Shown here: positions 1 to 13,600 of the stretch, in pieces
How positions within the stretch are numbered: position 1 is the stretch's first letter
How the letters are laid out: each line of letters begins with the position of its first letter
NCBI GenBank assembly: GCA_005408345.1
Contig: SEMN01000222.1
Span: 694,001 to 758,000 of the forward strand
Direction: 5' to 3'
Source of the DNA: Macquaria australasica
Taxonomy: Eukaryota; Chordata; Actinopteri; Centrarchiformes; Percichthyidae
Length of the DNA: 64,000 nt
Notes under the pieces: generated by a model
The model's input: only the letters and a program-made list of their open reading frames with translations
Database searches by the model: none
What the model was told of the DNA's origin: nothing
Made by a program: the position numbers and the translations under genes

Positions 1-3000
1 GAATAAACACACATGCTGTTTGCACCTCATAGGTGTCAAAGAGCAATGTCAGAGAGTGGTGGTGACTTTAACTTGAAGGTACTTCAGTAGGCTATAGAGA
101 GATGCACCATCTGTTACAGGGATCAAACCTGTAACCCTGCAGTTATGACCTCTCTGTTGCACTTCTGTATCTGCTGTTTCTCTGTTTATGTGACCCTGCT
201 TTGTGAAATGCTAATCTAATTGATTCTGTCCAGCATGATTAGGATTGTGGGTGTGTAAGTGGGTTACTCTACTGAACCTCAAGTATACTCTCTCTCGTGT
301 GCATTTACATTTAGCACCAAATCCATTGATGGACCTCGGGAGATATGATCCCAGTAGCATTACTATTTTTTTTAGGTGTAGCCATAGCTGATGCTTAAGA
401 TCATTAGGAGAGAACATGAAATGCTTGACATTCAGGTGGTTTAAGTCAGGACAATATTGTTGCTAAGTGACTGACGACAAAAATGGGTGTTACCTTATTT
501 TATTTCCAACTATATCCAAGGATTTTGTGTGTTTTCTGATTATCAGTGTGTTTCTAAAACAACAAAAAGGATAGACAACAGACGTAATTAATAAAAAAAC
601 ATTAACAAGGTAACGTCTGTGAGCTCTGTCATTTTTAAAAGTATCAGCCATATTACAGCTCATGAAATGGTAGCTTTAAGAACATTTCAACTCAACATCA
701 GTTAGTCACTGACGTAGACTCTCATAAACACAACCCACTTGAAGGTGTTGTTAAAACAGGGTGACAGCTTTCAGTAAAAAGCACACAACATGCTGCGATA
801 GTTTGTCTAATTCCATGAAAATGTTTTGTTCCTTTTTGTCTGTCAGTGCATATTTTTTTAAGAAGCAGTGAATGAGTTGCTTCCTGTAAATTCAAATCAT
901 ATTTCCAGCATCAGAAGAATCCCAAACAGATATGTATTGGCCTTTAATAATGAATAGTAACCCATATTTAAAGTTCAGACTGAGTTTACACAGTTACTTT
1001 TACAGGTAATTGGCTCAGACAAACTATTTGATCGGCGTTCTTTACTCTCTGATCACACTGTTGTTTCTCCGAGCCTCAAACTGACTTCTGTATACTGTAA
1101 ACAGGGATCCCTGGTTGTCTGGGGTTCTGAGGAGCTTTGCACAAGATGCCGTCTAATCCGCTGTCTCCCCGGAGAGATTAGCTCTGTCACCAGGGCTGGG
1201 AATTAAACCACAACTGGTGTCGGAGATACTGACACAGACACAAAGCTGAGACTGGACCGGGGGGGAGGGGAGTGGAGCAGAGCAGCGACGGGTGTGGATT
1301 CACACGTCTGATGTAGCCGGAAAATAAATAACTAGAGTAACCTATGAATTACAGTCTGTCATCATCAAATAAAAACAATTACAGTCTTGAGGCTGAAGTG
1401 GGTTATATGAACCAATCTGGGTGGGGAGGATTACAGGAAAAGATGAGCAGAGGTGCAGTTTTGCCATGAGGTAAACAACGGCAGTGTGTCATCACTCTCA
1501 GTCATTTTGACATGTAACTGTTTGGGACACCTAGACAATTGAATTTGACAAGTTAAATATGGGAACAAACAAATCTGTTTACCTTCCTTTGAAGGGAAAA
1601 CCAGACAGTTTGTGCCGTGACGAGATCAGACAGCATGTCTAACACATCATGTAATTGATGCCCCAACAATCTCCGTGTGCTATCAACCTATCTGCATTCA
1701 GCTTGTAGTGGACTGCTCCCTTTGAGTTTTCCAGCACAGAGGTTGAGTGTGGATCAGATACAGAATCTTCAAAAGAGACTGTGAAGGCAACAAGAGGGCA
1801 GACAGAGAAGCTCGAAACTCTCAGAAATGCAGTGTTTCCTTCAGTAACATGTTGATGATGCAGTGAAGGTCTTTTGAGCAGCAAAAGAAAGCTGCCTTCA
1901 TCCGGTCTTAATTCAATTTTACGTGTAGAGTACATTTGATTGAGTGCTTCAGGGAATTTATCATCAGAAAATCCACGGTGCAAAATGCCACAGAACTGTT
2001 CAGTTCACAAAACAGGAGGCACAAACCTCTTTCTGTAACTATGACTGCCCACAGTGTGGTTATGTTTTGATGCTGTTTCTAAGTGGGCGCTCCCTTCCTG
2101 TCGCAGAGCCAGCGACTGACTCAAGGTCCGTCCCTGCTCCGGGCAAAGCAGGTTCACCATCACACTTTCCGTCCGTCTGGCCATGAATGATTCACACTGT
2201 CCTACTGGTCTATTTTGGCTGGCAGCAGAGCTTGTACAGTGAAGGGTTTGCTTTATACAAAGCAAAAATGAGAGAGAAGTAGAAGAGGACCATTGTATAC
2301 TTAAACAGCAGCAGCTGAAACACTGATGAATAATATTCTGTTCACTGACTTCGGTCTTAACTGGGGAAAAATTCAGTTCTATTCAAAATACTTAATTCAT
2401 CCCTCAAGGGGCAATGTGAGGTTAGTGGGTTTACAAGCACAAAAACGCACAAACAGTTCATTCACACACATAAAAACAATCAAAATCTAATCTAAAAATA
2501 CAAAATATGATCATGTAAAAAAGAAAGATGAAATATACAAGGGTTAATGGCTGTGGTCAATCCATAGTTGGCCAACAGTATGAAGGCACATTATGTCAAA
2601 AGTGCATTTATAAATCAATACCCAAGTAAACAGACCATCTCTTGTACCACAACCGTTTTCTGGAATAAAACCAAATGTTCCCTTTCAGACATGCACCCGT
2701 TTCTGATGGCAATTTAACATGTTGGTCTCATATATGAATAAACCATGGAAATCTCAAAAGGTCAGACCTAACATTTCCGTAACACTTTAAACACGGCAAA
2801 CCAATCACAACATTATGACGATCATATGTGCCTTTATGAGGACATTAATACAGGATCTGTATTAATCAGTTTAAGGGATCTCCACGTTTTGCCAATAATT
2901 GTAGAGCTGAGGTTAACGACACGTCGCCATCAGTTCTTTTCCTTTTGACAAAGGGATCTAAACCAGCAAAGAAATGAAAACGTTCAAACACTTTAAATAA

Positions 3001-4601
3001 AAGAGACGTAAAGCGTTAATATTCTCGAATTTTGTGCCAAAACAATTAGTCAAATAATTCATTTACCAACAGCAATTTTGATAATCATTCTTTTTTTTTT
3101 TTAAGTCATTTATCAACCAAAAATGCAAACATTCACTGCTTCTGGCTCCTCAAATGTGACGATTTGCTGATTTTCTCTGTTTTACATCATTGTAAATTAT
3201 ATATATTTGTGTTTTGGATTGTTGGTCAGACAAAACAAGACATCTGAAGACGTCACCTTAGGCTCTTGGACATTTTTACTTTTGGGGGGGCATTTTATAC
3301 TGTAGACTAAACAATTAATCAAAAAACATATATGAAAAAAATAATCTTTCATTGCAGCCTTAGTGAAATTCATCACAAATGATTTGTGGTCGTTCTGCTT
3401 GACTTCTTATTAAATAGGAGCACATTGAAATATGATTGCAACCGTGAGATCGGAAATATTAATATCAAGTTATGCTTCCTAGAAAGGAGCCCAGCTTAAC
3501 TGATCATCAGAACCTTTAAATAACTCTGCCAGGAAAAAAAGATTCCTGGAAAAAAAGATTCACACTTGAATCCTCTCTGCACTCTGCATTTATAGAGGGG
3601 GATTTCTTCCTCTCCCTCTCCCTCCTCCTGTCTTCATTTCCGCTCTCTCAGTGTTTGTCGATCTTCTCCCTGTCTTATGGAGCTGCAGCCAATGGTGAAA
3701 TGAAGAGTACAGGCTTGATTAAAAAAATGAATGATTTTATTAGTCGGTAAGGCTAAGCTGGCGTGCAGAAGGCCCTGTTTTTATCCAGGCTTTGCGTGCG
3801 ATGCCTAGTATTAGCACCACTGGACAGGCAGATGCTTTCCCCTCTGAGCGTTGTGGAAGCGCCATGTGTCACTGAATCTGAGCTGGGATAAGACGTCTGT
3901 CATGCTGAGCTCTGAATGGGATCTAAAGCACCCTGGTGCATCATACATCAAAAGACACGACAGAACATCCTCATCATCTGTACTCTGGAGTTTTTCTGAA
4001 CTTAACACTGAGCAGAATCATCTGAAGTGACGATTCCCTTTACAACATCTAGTGTCCATTCACTCTGCCCCTCCGCTCGCTCGCAGTAAGACTGAGATGG
4101 TAACCAGATGTTGGCCTTTGAGACAGGCTATTACCTCTACAATGTGCATGAATCAGACAGTAATTGTGTCATGTGATCTGCAGTCTGCATTAGAGTAAAT
4201 ACTTTCTTGTTAGACTTAGCTTTGACCTGATGATGGAGATGTTATGTAAGATGTCCACACAGATAAATGTTCTTCTGGCCTTTTGCAGAGTCTGTTTCAC
4301 ATTAGGGGAGTTGGCGTACATGTTAGCAAACACATTTCTTCCAATGCATTGATGTTACTATGACTGTCTGCATAAACACTGGATATATGGAAATGTCAAT
4401 ATCATCTTAAAACTGCATAGATCCTCACTATTGAATTCACAAAGTTTTTTTTATTGCTTTTATCCGTGTGCTGTGTGTTGGTTTATATGATTTTCCCTCT
4501 TGCAGCGCCACTGAATGTTGGAAGAGTATTTTAATTTCGGTTCATTGTGTATGATTACATGTTTTACATGTTTTACATCCTTGTTCTTTGTTCATATACA
4601 G
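1..4601 (+). other. mtcl2 intron (left part), no coding evidence
   Basis: No spliceable family-like exon found. It contains a LINE-tail-like fragment near 2385-2420, a hAT-like MITE copy at 3045-3362 and a dyad-symmetric, GC-richer block at 1130-1320 that could be regulatory. The short ORFs here show no recognisable domain. Confidence 0.55.
3045..3362. mobile_element. hAT-like MITE copy (gctgcaactaa family)
   Basis: Starts near aacaattagtcaaataattc and ends cattgcagccttag. Internal text (caaaaatgcaaacattcac, ttggtcagacaaaaca, aggctcttgg) matches the copies at 14799, 25745, 29110, 33605 and 33966. Decayed, no ORF. Confidence 0.65.
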
Positions 4602-4661
4602 ACTGCACTGAGGAGACGAGGGAGCAGGGAAACATTTAAAGACAAGAAATCCACCAGTCAG
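4602..4661 (+). CDS. mtcl2: mtcl2 exon, 20 codons, first one visible
   Basis: A 60-bp phase-0 exon between a cag acceptor and a gtaaaa donor. It reads TALRRRGSRETF then a Lys/Ser-rich end, and joins in frame to EDSADLRCQLQF of the next exon. It is short, so its support is the clean splice sites plus the frame and the basic LRRRGSRE content. It lies in the linker before the SOGA domain. No ATG here is a credible start; translation must begin in an exon left of the window. Confidence 0.7.
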
Positions 4662-7600
4662 GTAAAAGAAAATTCAAAAAATATTATTCTGTCCCTTTCC
4701 TTTGAATTCAAACTCATAAAATATTGTATGTTATAGGCATTACAGGATAAGTTTGATGATATTCTATATTTTTCTTATTGTCAACAAGTCCCATGAAAAG
4801 TATCCTACTAACAAACGTTACCTGTGTAGCCAAAGCCTGATATCTCTTAGTCCTCTGTGCCATAAAGCGTCATTGTTGTCCAAAAACTCATCAGTGAGCC
4901 CCACTGTTGCACTGGATGACATGTTCCTTCATTACCATGAACACACACTGTAATTTATTTTGAGTAAATCTCACATATGTCGTCCTGCTGCTGTAAATAC
5001 TCACTAGAGCACCAAATGTGGATTACTCCGCTGCTGAAAATAGTCCCCAACAAATGCACTATTTACTCCTGTTTGAAAAACGTTTGCTAAAAACTACAGT
5101 GACCAGCTGTTTCATGAAATGATTTAGCCTTTTTTAAAAATGAACCTATATAGTCCTATACCTGTTTCTTAAGATTTACATCTTCATGAATGGGCTTGGG
5201 GCTGAGTGCTACAGATAGGGTAGGGAAATTGGAAAGTACTGAGAGACAGACTGACGCATTGTTGGTTTTGGTCTTTTCAGGGGATTTGTTGACAAAAACA
5301 AAAGTATAATACATCACCAGCTTTATCCTTTAAAGTTGTTAACATGTCCTGCTACCTCTCACCCTGCTAGGAGGACAGTGCAGACCTCAGGTGCCAGCTC
5401 CAGTTTTCAAAGGAGGAGTCCAGCCTGATGAGAAAAAAGATGGCGAAGCTGGGCCGGGAGAAGGACGAACTGGAGCAGGAGCTGCAGAAGTACAAGTCGG
5501 TTTACGGGGACGTGGACAGTCCCCTTCCCCTGGCCGAGTGCTCCGGTGGTGGTCCTCACACCACTCGAGAGGCTGAGCTGCGATTACGGCTCAAGCTGGT
5601 AGAGGAGGAGGCCAACATCCTGGGCAGAAAGATTGTGGAGCTGGAGGTGGAGAACCGCAGCCTGCGGGCGGAAAACGAAGACATCCGCTGTCAGTATGAA
5701 AGAGACTGCTTTGGGCGGGAACCCTTCTCCAGCATGCCCTCGTCGCCCTACGGTGGCGATGCGCTGGAGTCGGCAAGTGAGCTGCGTCGCCATCTACAAT
5801 TTGTGGAGGAGGAGGCTGAGCTGCTGCGCCGCTCCATCTCAGAGATTGAGGACCACAACAGGCAGCTTACATCTGAACTGAATCGTTTCAAGTTCGGCCC
5901 CAGCAGCAGCTCTGGGCCTGTTGGCGAGGAGGGCAGTGAGGGAGGATTATTTAAACCTGGTAATGGTGGGAACGGTAATGGCTCCAGCAGTGGGATGATG
6001 ATGGAGGAGCTGAAATCAGCCAGAATGCAGATTAACGAGCTGAGTGGAAAGGTAATGAAGCTGCAGTACGAGAACCGAGTCCTCATGTCCAACGTCCAGC
6101 GCTGTGACCTGGCTGCACACCTGGGCCTGCGCTCCAGCAGCCCTCGAGACAGCGATGCAGAGAGTGATGCAGGCCGGCGAGAAGCAGCTGAGGACGAGGA
6201 GGCAGGGCGACTTCTTCTCCTCCACCCCAAGAGGGAGGGCCCTATTGGGGGCGAGAGTGACTCTGAAGACCTGTTTGAGAAAACAACCACCTCAGGGTTT
6301 GGAAGCATGAAACCCTCAGATGGCAGTGAGCTCAGCGCCACTGAACTGGCCAACCGCAGGAGGGAAGAACGGGAGTCATTCACCAACGTGAAACGTGAGG
6401 CGGAAAGGCTCGGGAAGACGGTGGACCGTCTGATCACGGACACTGACAGCCTGATCTTTGAGGGCAGGCTGCTGGTGACGACAGGAGAGAGCCTGGAAGG
6501 AGGGGTGGTGTCTGGAAACAAACCAGACACCCAAGTCCTGGACACCATCAACACTCGCATGAAGGCTTTCCGCACTGAGCTGCACATCTTTGTGGAGAAG
6601 CTGGACCATATAGGGGAGGGGCTGAGAGAAAGGACAGACGATCTGTCACCCATGCCAAACCTCACAGAGTCCAGCAGCTTCCTGTCCACAGTCACCTCCA
6701 TGTCCCGTGACTCTCCCATTGGCACCTTTGGAAGAGACCTGGTGACGGACTTCCAGGTAAGTTCAGTGGATAGACGTCCTATGACCTTTTCTACTGTTTT
6801 TAAGGTGACATCTCTCAGTACATTTAGATGTTTTCTTTCTGTGGCTGCTTTGTTCTTTTGCAAAAAGAGAAATATCAATAATAAGGTTGAAGCACTATCA
6901 GCCAATAGCAGTTAGCCATGATGGGGAAAAAGCCAATACTTTAGCTTTTCTTAAGATCGTTGGAAACAATAAGCTCTTTTAAAATCTTGCATAAGGACAT
7001 TGATTAGCATCCCACCTTGCAGGAAAGAACAGCTGATGTCAAGACAATATCACACCAGATAGTTGCTTTAAAACAGCAGTAGACAAAAGTATTTAGTCTG
7101 CAAAATTATGTAAAGTAGAGGGCAGAATCCAGATATGCAGATGAGAAAACCCACTGGTGTATTTGTAAATGTGAGAATTCATTTAGGTTTGATTTAAATG
7201 GGCCTAAGTGTGCAGTCATTAGTAGAGCATTTAAGGCCAAAATAAACTAAATGAGACCCTAAGTCAGCACTGTGTGCAAAAAATCAGCTCTAATTAAAGA
7301 CAGTGGCAGCGCCGTACATCTTTGGCAGAACAAATACTATCCACAGCCATGGCTGTCAATGGGAATCTCATTAAGTTGTAGGCAAACATAGCTTTAAGGA
7401 TAGGTTTGGATTTTTTCAAGTCTATCTTAATACAATATTCACACACCCACATATATACGTTAAGAGAGTTATGGGTCACTGTCTGTAATCATTGCTCCTC
7501 TCCATAGTGGCAGCAGTGCGACTCCACTGTAAGAAATAGAGTAGAAAATCCACAGTACTTGTTCCGTGCAGAAATGTATGTTTATATGTATGTATTCTCT

Positions 7601-10600
7601 AAATGTGTTAAAGGAGAAGTGCGCCCTACTCATCTCTTCTTGAGGCTAGTGGCTTGATGCTACATTAACTGCTACTAGCATAACACACCCGAATCTCCAA
7701 CAGAACTGTCCGAGGTCGAGTTGCTTTGACGAACATGTAGGCGCCAGGTTTTGACAAGGAAGAAGAACGTGTGGAATAAAAAAGACGATATCTCTGGTTC
7801 TCTTTTTAAAAAACTGTTCTTCGCAAGTCTGGCAATATTGTAGGAGTCAGCCAATACAAGGCTTTACTGGTCTTGAGTTAGCCAGATTGAGTGGGTATCT
7901 TCCAAAAGTTAAGGTCTTTTATGTATTAAATTCCCTGGACAGTGTTTCCTTGCTGAGATGTGGTGGAGGGATATGTCAGGACAAAGTTACTGACTTAAAT
8001 TGGCTAACTCTGCCTGCTGAAGCCTCACATTAACTTTGACTTAACTTAAGAATGCATTTTTGCACAGAGCGAGGACTCTTGTTTCTTACAGTGGAGCACT
8101 ACAACTGGTGGGGAGTTTGATTGGGGCGGTGCACTTATCAAATGGTAACACAGGCGTCCTGAGGCGAGTTCAGGGGGGACAGAAACCTCCAGTGAAGCAG
8201 AAGGGCAAAAGCTTGCTTGATCTTGATTTTCAGTATGAATGATCCTTCTGACTTTTTGGTTTTTAAGCAGGAGGTGTCAGAAGAGTTACCACAGGGATAA
8301 CTGGCTTGTGGTGTTCATATAAGCGATGCCGCTTTTTGATCCTTCACCGTTGACTTTACCTATCATTGTGAAGCAGAGTTCAACAAGCGTTGGATTGGTC
8401 ACCCACTTACACGGAAAGTGAGCTGGGATTATTAGACCATCACGAGACAGGTTGGATAGATTTTTAAAAATCTGAACCTATCATTTAAAGCCTCAAGAGG
8501 AAATAGACGTTTAGAGACTCTTTAGACCCCCAGACCTCCAATGCCAGCACAGGGTGACATAGCAGGACCCCCTGCTCCAACATGAGCCACCCAGCTCTAC
8601 CTCACTGGCACCACCGCCACCGCCACCCCTACCCCGACCCACCGCCACCACCATCGCTTCCTGCTGCTGCCACATTCACATCTGCATCTCCATGCACATC
8701 CTCATAGCCAGCAGCCCTGCCTGCCTCCTTCTCCCTGCACTCACTGTCTGCAGCTGCCCTGCTTCCAGTCAGCCAGGGCCAAGGGTGCTTAGGAGGGTGC
8801 TTGAAAGGGTGCTTGGTATGAATGGAGTAAGTACTACAGGAGTTATGGCAGCTTCTTCCATTTGGCTCGATTCAAAGCTTTTCCTGACTTAGTGAATTGT
8901 TGCATGATGAAGTTTAGTAAATATTTTTCTCTTTACAGCTTTGCTCCGCCATGCTATCATTTGTATGACTCATTATGACAAATAAATGGTGTAGCTATTA
9001 TGTTTGCACAACATATCATCACGCACACACACAGACACACGTGGGATTGGTTACTCCATGGTGTTTCCAGGGAGACAAACCATAAAAATGTGTGCACTGT
9101 CTAAAATAACCTCTGTTCAATAAAGAAAAAACAAAGAGTCTAAACCAGAGTTGCATGGCGCTGTGTGAGTTGCCTGTGGAAGAACCTCGCTGGCTGGCAT
9201 CCTGCTTTCTGTCCTTGTTTTATTGCAGCTCAGTCAACATGTCAACATACTGTGTGCTCTTCCAAAGCAGGTTCACTATCTCTGTGCTGCATGATCAGGC
9301 AGACATCTTGGATGTCTTTTCTAATCAGCCAGACTGTCGTATGGAATAAAACAAACAAGCTCTTCAAACATTTCTCACTTCGAGAACCCAATCTGCTTTG
9401 TAGAGATAATAGACTGAAGCTGCCTCCATACTCATTCTACCCATTGACTTGTTTCTACTTTGCTCCTCTGCCTGTAGGACTCGCTGGTTAGTCTGGGTGA
9501 AGCTGGGTGCTTTAGTCAAAGCTAACCACTGTACTAACAACTCACACCTGTTCAGCAATAAGGCCTTTGTCCATTGAGAGTTGTTGATGATGATACAAGT
9601 TGTAGAATCGTGGAGTTTTAAATGTAATAGACTACACAGCAAAAAGTGTTACAGCAGCAGCGACGAGTAGGGTATATAGTGAATGTACATATAATACATT
9701 TTTAAAAATTAGATAGATTGTACAATAGTGCATTCACCAGAGAAACAAAATTGAGATGTTTTCTCACAATTACTACAATTATCCCATCATTTTATTATGT
9801 TTATCTCATAATAACAAGATCCGTATGATGCGGATCTTGAGATAACCAAGGTCGCACACTGTCGATCACTTGTAGTCAATTTAATGATGTTTCTGTACCC
9901 AGACCTCAAGTAAAATTCAGATATTGTGATTATGAGATCTTTACAAGATAATTATGAGATACATGAGAAAAGAGTTTCTAAAAAGTACGAGATGTTTATC
10001 TTGTAATAAAGTTTTTTTTTAATCTTGTTATTACAAGATATTTGTATTGTAATTATCTTGTAAAGTGTTGGAAATGTTTTCTGGTAATTATGACTTCCGT
10101 ACCGCGTAATTATGACAAAACTCATCACATAATTACAAAATGTTGATCGTGAAGAAACCAAAGAATCTTGCACACTTATTACAATCGCAATTAGGACTTC
10201 TGTATCTCATAAATATAATTTAGCATTTAGCAGTAATTATGACAGAACTCATCGACTCATCAACTTGTCGAACACTTGTACTCACGTCATTTTTATTCTT
10301 ATGAGATAAAAGTGTTGTAAATACGAGATAATAGTTTCTAATAATTTCAAGGTACTGAGTCTTAATGACATGAGGTGGAAGTCATGACTATGAGAATATG
10401 TCTCCAATGTTTTCCTTTGGTGAATGCTATATACTTATGTAGATACCTATTTGGTACTTTAACATAAAGCTCCTGCTAGCTAGGAAGATTCCTCACGTAC
10501 AGAAATAAAATGTGGGCACTGCTACAAGAGGGGGCAACTAGCATGACGCTGTCTTAAAGCTCAACTGCCTCCAGTGTATTTTAAATGCTGTAATGTCTGA

Positions 10601-13600
10601 AAACAATGTGCATCACGCAGGCTCAAGACGCAACTTTCCTTAGTTGACTGCTTCTACAACACACACGGCTGTGCACCGGCATGTGTTGACAACCTTTAGC
10701 GTGCTAGCTCTCGCTCTGCAGTTTGCCGTGGTATCTCAGCTGTTGGTTTGGACTCATGTATCCCTCATTGCATGCGCTTCATAACAAGTGTTTTGCATTC
10801 TTTTCCCTCCCGATTCCCTCTCTTTGTTCCTCTTTGTGTTCCCGCCAGATGTTTCAGCCCATGATTTTGTTCATCCTCGTTCTCGTTCTCTTCTCATCTC
10901 TCTCATACGCCGTCATCTTTAAGTTGGTCTTTCTCTTTGCGCTTTTCTTCGTACTCTAGTCTGCTTGTTTTTCTCCACACCGTGTAGTCTGTTAGTTAAT
11001 TTTCTCCCCTCTGCTTATATTCTTTACCCATTTTCTGTTTTATTTTTGTTTGTTTTCCCCACCCGCTTTCTTTCCTCGTCCCCTCACCCCGCTTGTTGTC
11101 TTCTGTCTGTTTTGTCCACAATCCACCTCACACATCTCCCCCAATACCACCACTACCTGCATCCCTATATCCTGCACCTGTCACCCATCCCCCTAACCCC
11201 TTACACCCACCATCCACACCCACCCTCCCCTCCCCCTCCCCTTCCCCACCCCACGTCACTCACAGTCCGGTCAGAGGGATGAGCTGGAGTGGCGTCTAGG
11301 ACAGGAGCGAGGCGTGGAGCCCCAGAGCCAGAACCAGGGTGGGGGCCAGGCCCAGAGCAGGGGAGCCACGGGACTCACTAGGTACCACAGGCCCCTGGCT
11401 TTAAGAGCAGAGGTCAGTGCCTCCTCCCTCCTCCATCTCCCTTCCACCTGTGGGACTGAGTTGACACTGGCTCCACCATGAGCCCCGTACACTGGCCTTC
11501 TGTCGACCTGGACTCTATTTTCTAATCGTTTAAATTGATTCAAAGACAGATCTGGTTTGGTTTCTTCTCTGTAGAGCGACGGTGGTGAGCTACAGCTCTG
11601 CAGGGCCTATAGATGCTCCAAAACAACCCAAAAAATGTCATTTTTAATTTAATTTTTTTTATTTATTTTGCATAATTGGCATAAGAGACATACAGGCAAA
11701 TATATGAAAGAAAATAATCTGTAGTCATGACATTATGGTCAAACCTAAAATGGAACAGAGTAAATGTTGGTACAGAATGAGGGTCATTATACTGAAAAAG
11801 ACATGTTTTTTAGGCGCTTCTAGGGTTTGTTTTTGGAGTGTCCGTTGGCTAGAGAAGCAGTGCACCATGGCAAGAAAGACTTAACTTGCCCTACAGTGAA
11901 GCAATTGATAACATTTACAGGTACAGGCCAGTTCTGAGGAGTTTGACTTTATAGTTTATTTACTGGAGACCAATGTAAGAAGTTTATCTACTGTACTTCA
12001 ATGTACTTCCATTTAAAATCATGTTCTTGCCTTAAGGAGCATTCTCACATCTCAACCAAAATATAAACTTTAAATTTGGCTGATTTTGAATTACAGGGGA
12101 TCTGTGGTTTGTTTTGATCAGAAGGCCGCTCAGTCCAGCATGTCTAGTGACACTCCAGCCACAGTCACTTTTTGATGCTGAACACGATTTCACTTCATTC
12201 ACTCACTTCTACTTTCACACTAAATATTCACTCCTAAAGCCACTGATCTTTTTGTTTTTTAATTAGTATTTTGGTTTAACATTTTCTTTATTGCTTTTTA
12301 AATGAGTACCATATGCCTCTGGATATTTTGTGACTGATTTACTCCTTTGAAGAAATAAGTAGAAAGTACATCGCATATCACTCCAAAGTTAAGAGGAGTT
12401 CTGAAATTGTAGCTCATTTATCGCACCAGATTTGTAGCTTGTATGTTGTGCTTTAAAAAATAGATCTGCTGGTAGACAGTTTGTTGCCCTCTAAATCAGT
12501 GTGAGACAGCAGCCATGCACAGCTACAGTATACGGACTTGTTAGACGCATGTATGCACTCAGTGTATCACGGCTGAGTGTGCACACAGGGGCACCCTGTA
12601 GTGATGCCCTCTGGCACCGGTTCATCACTACCCGCTGCACTGTCATGACTCAACTCAGCAAGTTGAACGTATGTAAAAGTGCAGCTTACTCAGAAGTGTC
12701 ATAATACACTTTAAACACACAAACACACTGAGAAAATCAAAGAGCGCAATCAAAGAGGTGAGTGGTAACACTGCCGCCACACACATCAGTTCAGATCTGT
12801 TAAATCCTTCAGTGACTCGGCTGTTTAATAAACCGGCTGTGAAATCGCAGGACACTGGGATTCATAATCGCTGCCTCATGCTTGTGTTCATAGAGAAATC
12901 GCCCGCTGTTATGTAATGCAGAGTACTGGCAGCGGTGATGTGACACATTACTATTACAGTTACAGTTATAGCACATTCGTGTGTCCCTGTGCTTTCTGCC
13001 GCAGTGTAATCTGTGAGGTGAAATGAATGAATGGGAAAGAGGCTTGGATATGGCAGGATTAGCACCGCACTGTCGGCCTGTGTGATTTGCATTTGACATT
13101 GGGCTGACATGGAGGTGATTCAGGGTCAGCTTACTCTGAACAGCTCAACTTACTGTTGAAGGGTACAGCAAACGTCCGCATGCAGGATAGAAGTAAGAAA
13201 TCGCATTAGAAAGTGCTGCAATTTCCAAATTGTCAGAGCCTGCACTTTGAGTTTTTTTTTTTTTTAATAAGGACAGACAGGGATGTCTTGTAAATGAGTT
13301 TAAGAAGAATCAGGACATTCAAAACCATAAACATGAGCATCTCATTTCCCTATGAGCATTTTACACCTGTAGTAAAAAAAAAAAAATCAAACCTCACATG
13401 CATTCAGCTCCTCTTGCGATTGCTGTATTTGGCATTTTTTAATGTGCATTTTTGGAAATAATACCTGTCACAAGACAACTAATAACATTTTAGTCATGTT
13501 TAGTTTTATTTTGGTGATAGAAACCATGATTTAGATAAAGTTTTTCAGCTTTAATTAACTCGTGACAATGTTTTGTCAGTGTCATGCAGCTCTAGCAGAG

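Larger units (their letters stand above)
6757..10848 (+). other. mtcl2 intron before the anchor exon
   Basis: Holds a MITE copy near 7606-7860, the 28S rRNA fragment at about 8090-8455, a CCA/CCG-rich low-complexity stretch near 8595-8700 and an AT-rich array of short palindromes at 9760-10340. No further exon was recognised. Confidence 0.55.

Noticed and set aside
5748..6905. 385-residue open frame on the - strand
   Set aside because: It is the exact antisense shadow of the conserved mtcl2 exon 5371-6756; its Ser-rich composition mirrors GC-rich codons and shows no domain.
6757..6915. Continuation of the large exon frame into the intron
   Set aside because: The gtaagt donor at 6757 is strong and family-like sequence ends there; the extra 52 residues look random. 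Intron retention cannot be excluded without reads.
8060..8242. 60-residue ORF
   Set aside because: It lies across the 28S rRNA fragment, so it is not a protein gene.
8595..8700. CCA/CCG-rich stretch that could be read as a Pro/His/Thr-rich exon
   Set aside because: Low complexity, no matching splice sites in phase, and no MTCL-like motif.
11271..11543. 90-residue ORF on the - strand
   Set aside because: Antisense of the mtcl2 exon at 11275-11412 and its donor.
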